Both the position numbers and the translations under genes were made by a program. DNA of 64,000 bases from Tetracentron sinense (lineage: Eukaryota > Streptophyta > Magnoliopsida > Trochodendrales > Trochodendraceae). The notes beneath the pieces are model-generated. The model was not told the DNA's origin. It was given only the letters and a program-made list of their open reading frames with translations, and made no database searches. The DNA lies in NCBI GenBank assembly GCA_015143295.1, contig CM026568.1, forward strand, positions 33,116,441 through 33,180,440, given 5' to 3'. Shown here in pieces: positions 10,542 to 23,500 of the stretch. Numbering within the stretch: the first letter of the stretch is position 1; the number at the start of each line of letters is the position of its first letter.

Positions 10542-12448
10542 TGGAAACCTTTTTTAAAAAAAAATTGCAAGTAGTTGTTATTGCTGGTTAGATGGAAATC
10601 TGAAAACATGTGCAAATCTTTGCAGATATATTTTTCTATTTTTTATTATGTGTTAGATACTTAGATGATTGCCAAAAGCATTTATATAAGGCATTGCATA
10701 TTTGCATGAGCATTTATGGGATGAAGAATGAAACCAAATATGGCTATAAAGTTGGAAAGATTTCTCATCTTTTAAATATGAGGTGGTTGTCTTTGGCATG
10801 CTATCCTATCCAATGTTGGAATACATTAATTAGCAAAGTTGAAAGAGACTTAAGAACTCAGAGGATGTTTAAATTAAGTGGACTAATGGAGCGTAATGTC
10901 TAAATGCTTAATAACTCAATCATGCAATTTTGACCAAATGGGCGAGGATAGTAGGGACTCATGTTAAGGAAATTGAGGTGAACCTTCTTGTAAACGTGTC
11001 GGGCCCGGGCCGGGCCTAATAAAAAATGCAAAAATTCAAGCCCAACAGTGTTACCTAGGCACATGGTACGGCTCATATGGGTGCCAAGTGTCCAGGTGTC
11101 TAGAAGTGTTCGGCACGATAAACTCTGAAAATCCCAATACGGCGGCACGAACGTACAATTTTTTATAAATGATTATATATATGTATAACTTAAAATTTGA
11201 AAAATAATAACAAGATTAGAAAGAGGGGAACCACCTGTCCCCATTAAAAAAATATATATATAACCAAAGTTATAAAAAATACTCGTATAGGGAATAAAAA
11301 TGAGCAACAAGAGAGAGAAGAAAGAGAAGAGAGAGACGTACATATTGATCGTCGTTGTTGTTGCTTTCCTAGTAAATTTTCTTTTATGTTTCCGAAAAAG
11401 CTACAAAACTTGACAAAAAGTTCCTAACCATAATACTAATGTCATCATGACATGGTATAGACACGTAACAAGGAGTGTCGTGTCGTGCTATGGAGTGTCG
11501 TGTCGTGTCAAGGTGTCGGCACATCAAAAATTTGGAAAACTGAAGTGCTTAGGTAACACTGAAGCCCAAGCCCGACGCATTCACACCCCTAGCTGAAGCT
11601 CTTAACGGATACTTCTACCCAAGGATCAGCCATATGGTGGGATTTGATCATATTTAAAACATCGCAAATGCTTCTTAATTTGTATTGAGCTTGTAGGGAA
11701 AATGAGTTATGTGCCTTTTTCCGGCAAGCGGACTAATGGATGGTGGTCTACTGGAGAGTAGTAGCTGTTCTGAACTCTAGAGAAATTGTGGTATTTGGCG
11801 TGCTTTTTGAGTGTCTGTCACTCTGTTGTTATTAAGTAGTTTCAAGTTTTAACCACCAGTGGCACATTGATACCCTCCATAATTTAATATAAGTAATAAA
11901 ATTTATTGGCTAGTGCAAATAATTCCTGTGAAAACTTTTTTTATCTAGAGTTCCTTTCAATACATTAGTATGCATCTGTCGCTTATAACTTATAAGCCTA
12001 TTCTTATTATTGCAGAAAGAAAGACAGGAAAGGGAAATGGAGATCAAGAGGGTAAGAAAAGAGCTACTGCAACAAGCCAAACAAAAGGATTCTCTTGCAT
12101 AAGCTTCTTGTTTTGGTGGCGGTGGCCCCATCTGTGAACTTCCTACTTTTTTTTGCTATTTATACTTGAAGAATTCAGATCTGATTTGAATAGAGTTTTC
12201 TTAAAACACAATCACCGTTTTAAATTGACTTTGGCTGTCAGGAGCAATTTATTTGCTCTCTTCTACAAATTGTTTTGTTGTCTGACATCAGTTGTTGGAA
12301 TAAGTACTTCAGTTGGCTTTCTATATGGCTAATGCATCATGGAGATGTTCATAATATGAACGTTCAAACTTTATGTACTTTTGTGTGAAGGGGTATGTCT
12401 TGAGAAACTTGACTGAACTCATCTCTCTCTCTCTCATCTCTCTCTCTC

Positions 12449-12496
<48 letters not shown>

Positions 12497-13597
12497 CATA
12501 TATCATTTTTGGAAACGAAAGATTACAAAATACTTTTCTTTGCTGAATATTAGGTTTGTTTCCATAACATCTGAAAATTTTGGACTCCTAACTGAGAACT
12601 TCTGTTGAGCTAGTAAGATCAGTTTCCAGCAGCTAGTTTCTGTTTTGCTGATTTTAGTTTGGGAAATCATCAGGTCTGGCGTCGCAATATAGCTTCTGTT
12701 TGTGACAAAGAAACGGAGCCATAAAAATTTTCTGGAGAGAATTACTAAATCATGCATATTTTCTGTTGTATGTCTCCTTGAATGCTGGAAATTTGGACTC
12801 TTAACTAAGAACTGTTGTTGAGATAGTATGATCAACATGTACTTTCTAGCACCTAGTTTCTTTTTCGCTAATTTGAGTTGGGAATCTACATGTTTGGTGC
12901 CAAAATATAGCTGTCTGTTTTAGAAGGAAACAGAGAGCCATATAACTTTGTCTGGAAAGAACTACTAAATCATGTTTTTTTTTCCATAACAGCTGAAAAA
13001 ATTGGACTCTTGAACAAGAACTACTGTAGTTGAGATAGTGAGATCAGTTTCCAGCAGCTACTTTCTGTCTTGCTGAGTTGAGGTTGGAAATCATCATTTT
13101 TGGTGTCATTGTAGAGAGACATATAGTTTGTCCTGGATAACTACTAAATCACTCATCTTTTAGGTTAATACTATGTTTTTCTGTGTACCAGCTGAAGAAT
13201 TTTGACTCTTTAACTAACAACTTCTGTTGTTGGGATAGTGAGTGAAAGTTCAAGGTTTAATATAATTGTTAAAAGCACATTAAAACAGTGGTCAAAACTA
13301 ACATGCATGTATTTTTTTGCCTGACAATTTCAAAAAGAAAACACACTTTTTTTTGAGAGGGAAATATGGAAAGGGATACACACTATTCATCCATTGATGA
13401 TAATATAACATTAACACTTGTTAAGAGTGCAAGAAAAGAGAGTAATTTTTACCCGTAAGAAGTGGGAGATGGATGCTTCCATATTTAGGTGAAAAGTTAG
13501 TGTTCTTAGGGAGCATGATATAAATGAGATTGAGATTAAGAACCTGAGAAATATGATTTTTAGCTAAAATTAAGCAAGATAATTAAAAGTAAGATTT
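10542..13597 (+). repeat. 3.06-kb segmental duplication, copy 2
   Basis: This is about 99.7% identical by eye to 1-3064. It ends at an AAGATTTTTTT run. Copy 1 continues from that run into a LINE; copy 2 continues into a short AT-rich stretch and a MITE. The left boundary seen here is only the window edge of copy 1, so the duplicated unit could be longer. Confidence 0.95.
12016..12102 (+). other. possible terminal coding exon (copy 2)
   Basis: It is identical to the 29-codon segment at 1475-1561, including the TTATTGCAG acceptor and the TAA. Conservation of the frame means little here because the whole block is a recent copy. Confidence 0.35.
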
Positions 13598-13613
13598 TTT
13601 TATGATAAAAAAT

Positions 13614-14163
13614 GAGGAATGCTAGCTCTACTCTCAATCAACCCATATGCCCACCCTCTCCCAACTATCTGTCAACAATTTTTTGGTGAGAGAATGTTTG
13701 AGGCTCAGGATCCTCTCGAGTTCAAACGGTGGAGACTCTCTCCTTTCGAACCCCTAGAGGTCGCCACGTGTTTCCTTTGACACCCCTTAACCATGGGTAA
13801 GGTTCACCCACCCCTAGGGTTCACCCATCCATCCTTGGTTTTTTTAAAAAAAATATTAATTCTTTTTAAAAAATTAAAAACTGTTTTTAATATTAAAAAA
13901 ACTCTAAAAACAGTTTTTTTTTTAATTTAAAAAATAATAATTAATATATAAAAAAAAAACCAAGATAGGTGGGTGAACCTTACCCATGGTTAAAGGGTGT
14001 CAAAGGAGACACGTGGTGACCTCTAGGGGTTCAAACCGGAGACAGTCTCCCCGGTTTGAACTCGAGAGGATACTGAGCCAATGTTTAATTATTGCAAAAA
14101 TTGTAAAATAGTGAGGTGGTTGGTGAGGTGAGAGTAGAGGTTGACTCAGAGCTAGCACTCTTC
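13614..14163. mobile_element. outer MITE, Mutator-like, carrying a nested element
   Basis: The termini are GAGGAATGCTAGCTC (left) and the inverse of GAAGAGTGCTAGCTC (right). Subterminal sequence is related on both sides (ACTCTCAATCAAC and its counterpart). Flanks ATAAAAAAT and AAAAAAAAT could be a 9-bp target duplication, but the A-rich context makes this weak. A second element occupies 13702-14079. A short relative of the same family is at 38474-38628. Confidence 0.65.
13702..14079. mobile_element. inner Mutator-like MITE (378 bp)
   Basis: The terminal inverted repeats read GGCTCAG(G/T)ATCCTCTCGAG. Homology of the arms continues inward for well over 100 bp (CACGTG-containing segment, CTCTAGGGGTTC, TTAACCATGGGTAAGG), so the element is nearly palindromic around an A/T-rich centre. 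The flanks are AATGTTTGA (13693-13701) and AATGTTTAA (14080-14088), a 9-bp duplication with one difference. That length is characteristic of Mutator-like transposons. No coding capacity. Confidence 0.8.
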
Positions 14164-14489
14164 AAAAAAAATTCATGAAATTGTTTCACTTGTTTTTGAA
14201 AAGCGTTTCTCCTTATTTGTCTTTGCAGGTTTTTAAAAACACCAAAAATATATATTAGTTTCATGAGTATGTCAGTCACAGAACTGGCAAAAAGGTTTTT
14301 GTAGGTCACAAAATATTTTCCAAACATACCACATTCAGAAAAATTTATTTCTTAAAAATAATATTTCATAGATATTTTAGCATTCAAGTCCCAAAAAAAT
14401 AAACATTTCTTGTTGAAATACAACCGGAATTTTACAATTAGCCTCAAGTTTTCATATGTACAAAAGATTAATATTTTTTAATACATAAT

Positions 14490-14677
14490 AGCTCAAAGTT
14501 CGGCTCGGCCTGATCAAGCTGGGCTTAGCTCAAAAAATATGCTCAATTTAATCGAGCCGAGCTATTTTTTGAGCTTGAAAATGTATTAAAGCCGAGCTTG
14601 AGCTAAGGAGTTTGATTCGTCTCGGCTCGATTGAAGCTGGGTTTGGCTCGAGCTTGGCTTGGATATTATATAAAAAA

Positions 14678-14712
<35 letters not shown>

Positions 14713-14995
14713 CATTATTATATTTGAATATAAATAATATAGTTATTATTTATATATATATATAAATAATATAATTATTATAAATACTTTTATAAATACA
14801 TTAAAATTTTATTATTTTTATTAAAAAATATTTTTAAAATAATTCAATCCGAGCCCAAGCCAACTGAGCTCGAGCCTTGTTGAGCCGAGCTTTTGAATTG
14901 CATATCAAGCCAAACTCGAGTATAGATGAAAAAATTTCAAACCGAGTCGAGCAAGGCCAAGCCCACTTAGCCTAGCTCGAATACAGCTCTACATG
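14490..14995. repeat. palindromic GAGCTCGAGCC-type repeat
   Basis: Both ends are rich in GGCTCGG/GCTCGAGC words in opposite orientations around an AT-rich centre with a TA microsatellite (about 14680-14770). It is probably a non-autonomous DNA element. I could not define termini or a target duplication. Confidence 0.45.
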
Positions 14996-15042
14996 CAATC
15001 ATCATCAATAATTACTAAATATTTGAAGTCGACAACAACACA

Positions 15043-16928
15043 TGATAAGCACATTTTCTCTTTTAGTTTTGATGAGGTCGTTGTAGGGCAATCAAAATTT
15101 CCAAAAACCTATACTAAAAAATTTTTTAGAACATAAAATTGTATAGTAGCAAGTATGAATATTAAACCACAAGTAGATGAAAGAAAGGTAATGGAGCAAT
15201 TATCAAACTAAAATAAACAAAGCAAAAGGAAAAAAAGAAAAGATTTTTGGATGATTTTTTTTTGTAAATTAAGAAAATGACAATTAAAATGTGATAGATA
15301 ATTTTTGGATGTGAAGCTCAAGGAGAAGGATTACTACCATGAAGTTGTAGAAATCTCATCCTTGTTGCTTTATTAATTTCTTGCAATTTTTGTACTTAAA
15401 TGAGAAGAGAAGACTTTATCTCTCTCAAATGAAAAATGTGGAATTAAAATCTAAATAACATATTAATAATTAATATAATGATTTAAGCCATAGAAATGAG
15501 AGAATGATCTCTTATAGTGAAGAGGTCTATTCATTCGACTTGAAATCAATATATAAATTTTTAATAAGAAAATAAAATAAAATATAGATTTAAAAAAAAA
15601 ATTGTTTTAAATGTTGGAGAGACAAACATTGCATGAATCCTAATTTAATGGAAAAACAAGCAATCTAATTCTCACAAAAAAAATAACTTCTAAAAACAAA
15701 CATTAAGGTGCGATTGAATTGCAAGAGAACTAAATAATAGCAATAAGGGATTAATCTACTTCTTCATAGAGTGGATCACTCTCCTTGATGGGAGAGTTCT
15801 CAGCCTTCCATGAGAAGATAATAAAATAAAAATTATTAAAAGAAAAAGAAGAGAATGAAATAAACAATGACTAAATTAAATAAATGTCCAAGTATATTGA
15901 TGACAAATAAGAATTACAATGCTTGAAGAATATAAACTGAAATAAAAGAACTAAAATTCATCCCAAGAAATTAGACTAGAAATGAATAAATTAGAGCAAT
16001 TCTATCTTATGGATGATCATCAAAAGAGAGAGAGGTGAGAGATATTTATAGCCAAAAATGGGATCAAAAGGGAATCTCTACAAGTTGTTTGGCTAGGGAG
16101 GAGAGATTTAGGGTTAGGGTTAAAAAGGGAAGAAAGAAAAGAGAAGAGAGAGAAAAAGAAAGAGGAAAGAGAGAGGAAAGCTCAAGGCAAAAGAACCCCA
16201 TAATTTGCTCTTGTATATGTGTGATATCATGTGTCTTATTTAGGACGTGTACATATTTAGAGTGGTTACAAAAGAGGAAAGAAAGAAGAAAAGAGAGAAA
16301 AGAGAGAGAGAAAAGAAAATAAAGATAATAAAGAAAAGAAGAGGACCGGAGAGAGAAAAAATGAAAGAAAAGTGTTCTTCTACTAAATACCCAAAATACC
16401 CCCAGTTACAACACTTAATTACAAGCTCATGCCACCAATTACAATTTCTATTATTCTCCATCATTTTGAGCCATTGATTTTCATCCAAGGTCCGATCTTT
16501 GATCGAGGGGGTTTGATTCTCTTCAATCGCGGGCCTCAAAATCTATCTATGAGCTCTAAATGTCTCCGATGGGCCTTTATTGGATATTTATCTCTTCTAG
16601 ACTCTTTTTAACCATTGATCTCTTTTGAGTGCTCGATCTAGAGGGTGAGGGTGATGATCTTTGAATATCCGACTCTTGAGAATCATCAATCAAGACTCCT
16701 ACAATGAAAAATACATGTAATAAGTCCTTTAAAGGAAAGTTACGTAATTTGATCATTGGGACTCATATGAATGCATACAAATATACCATTTTTGTTAGGA
16801 AAATGTGTTCTACACAATGGTGAAGATAAAATACAGCACTCTATGTATAAAAATAGAGTTATACCCAAGAGACAAGTGATAATGCCCTTTTAAAGTAAGG
16901 ATAATTTTGCATTTTAAAGACATTATGA
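15043..16928 (-). repeat. 3' LTR of the gypsy element
   Basis: It is homologous along its length to 24458-26341. Purine-rich runs (GAAAGAGAGAGGAAA-like, near 16130-16330) create long meaningless open frames. Confidence 0.9.
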
Positions 16929-18519
16929 CACCCCCAAACTTACAATTTGCTAGTCCCGAGCAAAAGAGATGCAATCAACATAATAAAGAAAGAAATGAAC
17001 AAGAAAAACACTCAAAGGACATTGCCACTTTCGCAGGCCAACTCGACTGCATTTAGCGTATGCAGTAAGCCCTTAAACCCCTACGTTATCCTAGTGGACG
17101 AGTTTGACTCGTGAGGGTTTGTAGAGAATATACCCACAAAATTCAAATCATGTGCAACAACCTACACACACACCTTTTCAGGTCTTTGGGCTCACAAATT
17201 TCTTTCTAGTCTCACACTCAGTGATTGTGCTCAATAGGAATTCCTAGTGACAAGTATCTAGGCGCAGGTTACACCGTCTTCAACTGAACAAAGGAGTACA
17301 AAGGGAAACTAGATATTCTAAATAAAGAAAAAAAAATTTCTCTCAGTATAACACCTACTGTCCCTCAATCCTCCATTAAATATTTTAAATTTTTTTAAAA
17401 GAAAAATAAATCTAAACTATGAAGGAAAATAAAAATAATGCACAAATCATTAAAGGCATCAAATGTAGGATTACTCAGGCACCGGTTATTATAGATTTTC
17501 AGCCATTTATTCCAAAATTTGGTAGAGTCCAATTTACGAACTCCCTATTAGAGAAATTCTAGATCTGTTTGCCTCTGAGTGCATGTGAAGTCTGACCGGT
17601 AACTAGAAGGTTGGTCTCTTAAAGTAGAAAGTGAACTCCTAATTACCAAAGAAGTGGTCGAATTAACCTGAGAACCCAATTCAAAACTTAGCTACCTGTT
17701 TAGGTTAGTGAATGGTTTGAATGTTCACCTTAATACCTCATGGGCTTTATCTGTGATATTTCAGTTTGCTCGTAATTTTACAATGACGGCTTTCACCCTA
17801 TTAAAAATCAGTAAATCTTTGTAACATGTTTCTTTTTCTTTTTACTTCACTCAGTTTCCTTGACACTTTTTTTTTTCAGCACTTCCTTGTTTTTCTTTTT
17901 CCAATACAATACTAAGGAAATAGGCAACTCTTTTCGGTGTACCCAATCTAATTCACTGGTTGCTTTCCAAGACGTATTTTTCCCAGTTCTGTTTTTCTTC
18001 TTTCCCAGCCAACATAGTGAACCAGTTAGTCAAAGTTCATTGGATTTGGTTTTTCCTACACTCTAGGCAATCATTTGGTCACAACTATTAAATTCAACCT
18101 AAACTCTAGAATCCAGTCAGATGTGTGAAGTGAATTTTCAAAAGATCTCCAATTCTAAGATTCCCTACTAAAGAGTTAATAAAAAAGACTCATCTTTAAG
18201 AATTAAGTTGATTAGAGTTTTTCACCATGTGCCTTTGTAATCCAGAATTTAACAACTCAAACGATAGAATGCAAGAAAGGAAAGAGAAAATAACATCTTT
18301 GTTTTTTATTTAAGGAGGAACAATGAGGGACAAATCCACACCCTAAGCTAAATCGAATATTGTCCTTAATGTTTCAACAAAGAAGTATCATAAACACTGA
18401 GACTTGAGATCGAAATGAGGTAGGAGAACATCATAGAGATAGAAAAAGAAAAAACTACTAAAAAGGAAAAAGAAAAAAAGGGGACTAATTTACAAACAAA
18501 TCCCTATCAGATCTAGAGA

Positions 18520-19690
18520 TCAATCCTGATATGCAGGATCTTCCAGAAGCATTTCCTCAAATTCTGGGGTCAGGTACTCATGGTATGGTTTCAAACGATG
18601 TCCGTTAATTTGAAAAGTATTTCCATCCTTGGTGTCTAGGACCTCTACCGCACCATGCGGTTGAACAGTTTGAACAATGTAGGGTCTGGCCCAACGTGAC
18701 TTCAATTTACCAGGAAATAGATGCAATCTAGAATTGTAAAGTAGGACCTTTTGAACGGGGTAGAGTTCCTTACGAAGGATCATTTTGTCATGCATGGCTT
18801 TCATGTGGTCCTTGTACCTTTTTGCACAGTCATATGCATCAATATGCTTTATGCTCTAGCTCGACAGGTAGATGACAAGCCTTGCCAAAGATAAGCCTAT
18901 ATGGGGACATACCAATGGGAGTCTTATATGCAGTGCGGTATGCCCACAATGCATCAGTCAACCGAATTGACCAGTCTTTTCGATTTGGGTTGACTGTTTT
19001 CTCAAGAATAGACTTAATCTCTCTGTTAGAAATCTCTACTTGTCCACAAGTTTGTGGATGATAGGGGTACTGACCTTGTGGCTGATGGTGTTTTTTTTAG
19101 TCAAGGCTTCAAAGCTTCAAAGATTCTATTGCAGAAATGCCTTCCCCCATCGCTAATGATAGCACGGGATGTGCCAAAACGAGCAAAAACATTCTCTTTG
19201 AGGAACTTGACCACCACTTTGTGGTCATTAGTCTTACATGCTAATGAATCTACCCACTTGGATACGTAATCGACAGCAACAAGAATATATTGGTATCCAT
19301 ACGACATAGGAAAAGGTCCCATAAAATTGATGCCCCAAACGTCAAAAATTTCAATGATAAGGATTGAGTTCAAAGGCATCTCATTTCTTCTCGAAATCTT
19401 TCCTAGTCTTTGACAACGATCACACGATTTGCAGTAATCGTGTGAATCACAGAACAAGGCAGGCCAATAAAAACTGCACTGCAAGATTTTTGCAACGGTC
19501 TTTTTCCCACCGAAATGACCACCACATGCATGGTTATGGCAAAATGAGAGAATATTTCTATAATCATCATCAAGGATGCACCTTTTGATGATCTGATCAG
19601 GGTAGTATTTAAATAGGTAAGGGTCATCCCAAAAATACCATTTTACCCTAGCTAGGAAATGGGACCGCTCTTGCTTATTCCAATGATGCA
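18520..19690 (-). mobile_element. integrase region of the gypsy element (fossil)
   Basis: Recognisable parts are the H-x-x-C zinc-binding segment (HNHACGGHFG, and CDRCQRLGKIS near 19410), the catalytic-core motif WGINFMGPFP (near 19335) and RAIISDGGRHFCN (near 19140). Downstream is a C-terminal segment with SRWARPYIV and GHRLKPY (near 18600-18700). It is a part of a broken element. Confidence 0.85.
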
Positions 19691-19904
19691 TTTATTCCGT
19701 GACAAGGTAATTAACAATATCAACATACCATGGAACACCGCTAGAGGAAATAGACATTAATTGTTCATTAGGGAAATTCTCTATCATAGGGAGTGACTCT
19801 AAGGAGGGTTCAACTATCAATCTAGACAAGTGGTCAACAACCACATTTTCAGCCCCTTTTTTATCTCGAATTTTGAGATCAAATTCTTGCAACAATAGGA
19901 TCCA

Positions 19905-20480
19905 TCAGATTAAACGGGGAGTAGCATCCTTCTTTGTGAGAAGGTACTTCAAGGCCGCATGATCAGTATAAATGAGGACTTTGGATCCTATCAAGTAGGG
20001 AAGAAACTTGTCAAGAGCAATTACTACAGCCAACAACTCTTTCTCCGTGGTGGAATAATTGAGTTGTGCATCGTTTAAAGTCTTGCTCGCATAGTGAATG
20101 ACATGGGGGAGTTTCTCAACTCGCTGCCCCAGAATTGCTCCAATAGCGTAGTCTGATGCATCACACATTACCTCGAATGGAACATTCCAATAAGGAGTTT
20201 CTTAACTCAGTCTTCAACCTCTTGAAGGCTTCCAAACAGGTGGGGGTAAACTCAAATGAAACATCCATGGACTGAAGATCATACAAGAGCTTTGCGATCT
20301 TACTAAAATCTTTGATAAAGCGGCGGTAAAAGCCTGCATGGCTAGGAAGGATCTCACCTCTTGAACAGTATTTGGAGGTCGTAAGTTTGCAATTAAGTCT
20401 AACTTCGCCTTATCGACTGCAATTCCTTTTTCAGATACAATATGGCCCAAGACTATCCCAAATTTGACCATGAAGTGACA
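19905..20480 (-). mobile_element. RT end and RNase H region of the gypsy element (fossil)
   Basis: RNase H is recognised by [31 protein letters not shown] and [11 protein letters not shown]. Next to it is an RT-end segment with LGHIVSEKGI. Confidence 0.85.
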
Positions 20481-20599
20481 CTTTTCCCAATTAAGAACTA
20501 AGTTCTTCTCCTTACATCTTTCTAGAACAAGTGTTAAGTGATGTAAACATTCATCAAAGCTGGACCCTAAGACCTAGAAATCATCCTTGAAGACTTCTA

Positions 20600-21710
20600 A
20601 AAATCTTTCCACCTTGTCTGAGAAAATACTCAACAGGACTAATCCACTGACTATCTGAGATAGCGTATATGAAACCCGCATCAAGTAACTTCATGATCTC
20701 TACATGCACAACTTCTTTCATAACAGGGTTCAATCTCCATTGTAGTTCTATCGAGGTTTTAGCATTTTCCTCTAGATGAATGTGGTGCATCACCAAGGAA
20801 GGATTGATGCCCTTGATATCAGCTATGGTCCACCCAATAAACTCTCGATGTTCTCGAAGAACGTGAAGGAGCTTTCCTTCCCGTTTCTCATCTAGATCTG
20901 AGGCCACTATGACAGGTAAGGTGTCAACATCACCAAGAAAGGCATACTTTAATGTCTTGGGTAAGGGCTTCAAGTCCAACTTGGGAGGTTCAATAATTGA
21001 TGGAACAGGTACAGACGTGGAAACTGGTAAGGACTCTACCCTTGCTTTCAACCCACCAATGTCCATAAGAGGAACTAAGTCTAACAATGTATTGAGCTCT
21101 CTAATGGACTCGTCAACATCTATATCATGGCCAAACTGGCCCAAACATTTCTCCAGGGGATCAGTATAACACGAATTTTCAAAAGAATTACTAATCAAAG
21201 CCTCTATCATTTGGACCTCCTCATGGTCATCCATTTCATGGGATTGGTTGCTACTGCTGAAGACATTTAGTTGGACTATCATATTCCCAAATGGCAAAGT
21301 CATTACTCCATTCCGACATCGGATAATTGCATCAGAAGTGGCAAGGAATGGTCGGCCTAAAATCACAGGGATGTGACTGTCGGGATTCATGACTGGCTCA
21401 GTTTCTAGGACTACAAAGTCAGCAGGATAGTAAAATTCATTGACTTTGACAATCACATCCTCTATGATTTCTTTGGGAACCTTTACGGACCTATTTACGA
21501 GGCTCAAAGTGATGTTTGTGGGTTTTAACTCCCCCAAACCTAATTGTTGGTACACGGAGTAAGGTAACAGGTTCACAATAGCTCCCAAGTCCAAAAGGCA
21601 CTTTTCAACCATAGTGTCTCCAATTCTTATGGAAATGGTGGGGCATCCAGGATCTTTATACTTTGAAGCAATTGTTTGCTGGATGAGACAAGGGGCTTGA
21701 GCAGCCATGA
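20600..21710 (-). mobile_element. aspartic protease region of the gypsy element (fossil)
   Basis: The protease is marked by CLLDLGAIVNLLPYSVY and VILGRPFLATSDAII (near 21350). The spacing and the LGRPFLAT motif are typical of plant Ty3/gypsy proteases of the Athila/Tat group. A spacer leading toward RT follows. Confidence 0.85.
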
Positions 21711-21779
21711 CAGCCTCATGAGGAATATTAGTTTTCTGCTTGATAGTGGTGAGGTCTTTTAAAAACTTTGAATAGGACG

Positions 21780-23500
21780 GGATCTACTTGATGACATCTA
21801 AGAAGGGTATATTGATTTGAACATTTTTGAAGACTTCTAAAATCCCATCAAAATGATTATTCTTTTTATTCCCTTGTAACCTCTGAGGAAATGGAACTTT
21901 TGGTACATAGGGTTTGACAGGAGGTTCAACAGAGGGAACTTGATCATTTTGCTTCTTTGCTTGGGCCACAGGTCCTTGGGTTACATGCCCTTCTTCCTTG
22001 TTTGGACTACTTTCATTATCTCGGGTCATTGGGAAGTTGTACCATGTAGTCCACTTGCCTGCCATACTGTAAAATGTGGATGGTCTGGGCTTCATTATGA
22101 GGAACTCCTACACTAGAACCAATTTCGAATTGGCCTCTAGGAGCATTCTAAGTAACGGTTTTGTCCCTTTGGAGTTAGGAACCGTCTGACTGGGAAATTG
22201 TCCCCTCTCTTTCTCCTACTGCAGTCACTATTTGACTGAGTTGTACCTCAATTTTGGCTATAGCCTGAGCATTAGCCTGATTGATCTACCTTTGACTCTA
22301 ATTGGTTTGTTGTTGGCTCTGCATGAATTTCTGAAACATGTCCTCCAAGGATGGTTTCCTTTGATTGGGGGGAACATAGGGAGGGACTGTTGGTGGAGCA
22401 GCATAATGGATTCCTTGAGCAAACTGGTTACCTGTAGGGTACTGGTAGGAGTGAGAGGGGCATTTACTAGGGCCTAGGAAGGATGATGATCCTTGTGGTT
22501 GTTTCCACAAGAAATTCGGGTGATTCCGCAACCAGGATTGTAGGTTTCACTATATGAGTTGTTTGATTGGGCTTACGGAATGCATTGAGTGCATTAGCCT
22601 GCTCAGCTTTGACTAGAGGTAACCCAGGGAAATTTTTGACCAGATGGTTAGAACTATCACAAAGGACATAGATGGGGGACTCCACAAATTTAGATGGTTC
22701 AAGTCCAGGAGGCTTCCCTACTTTGGTCATTTCTAAGGTTTGAAGCCTTCTCATTAGTGCGGCCATCTTGGTGTCACTCTCAAAACTTGACTCGGCCCTA
22801 TGGACACCACCCCTGTTGGTGGTGGCGGGCTTCCTAGGTTCAGTGCTAATTGGTTCCCATTGTAGCCTTTTTTCAGCAATTTCATCTAGGTAATCCCAAG
22901 CTTGGTCAGCAGCCTTTTGAGTGAAATCACCATTGCAGAATGACTCGACCAAGGTCTTTGTTGGGTAGTCCATATCTTCATATAAGATTTCAATAAGCCT
23001 AATTTTCTCGAAGCCATGGTGAGGGCATTCAAGTAAAAGTTCCTTGAATCTTTCAAAATACGTGTACAATGTCTTCCCTTCTAATTGATGGAGCGAGTTA
23101 CGGGTTTGAAAAACTGTCACGGTTCTCTGTTTGGAATAAAATTTCTTGTAGAAGGCTTCAACTAATTTCACCCAAGTGGTGATGGTTCCTGGCTGTAAGG
23201 CTTGCAGCCAAGCCTTGGCTTTTTCCTTTAAGGAAAATGGGAATAACCTAAGTTTGAGAGATTCATCAGTTATTTGTTGGTATTTCATGGTACCACAAAT
23301 ATCCTCAAATTCTCTAACATGTTGGTACGGGTTTTTAGAATCCATCCCACGAAAGATTGGGAGCATTTGAATCAAGCCAGTTTTCAATTCGAAATTGGCT
23401 GTGGTGGCAGGTAGCACAATACAAGAAGGCTGACTTGACCTTGTGGGGTACATGTACTCCCTTAAGGTCATCACACGGGGTAGTTGTTCGTCTCCCATGT
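21780..23500 (-). mobile_element. gag region of the gypsy element (fossil)
   Basis: The capsid-like retrotransposon gag domain is clear (PYQHVREFEDICGTMKYQQ, LFPFSLKEKAKAWLQAL, EAFYKKFYS, near 23100-23330). A linker rich in P, Q and N follows. Confidence 0.85.

Noticed and set aside
12321-12506. Open frame with an (RE)n run
   Set aside because: It is a translated TC microsatellite.
16035-16540. Long R/K/E-rich and F/L/S-rich open frames on both strands
   Set aside because: They lie in a purine-rich part of the gypsy LTR and recur in the other LTR; composition alone keeps them open.
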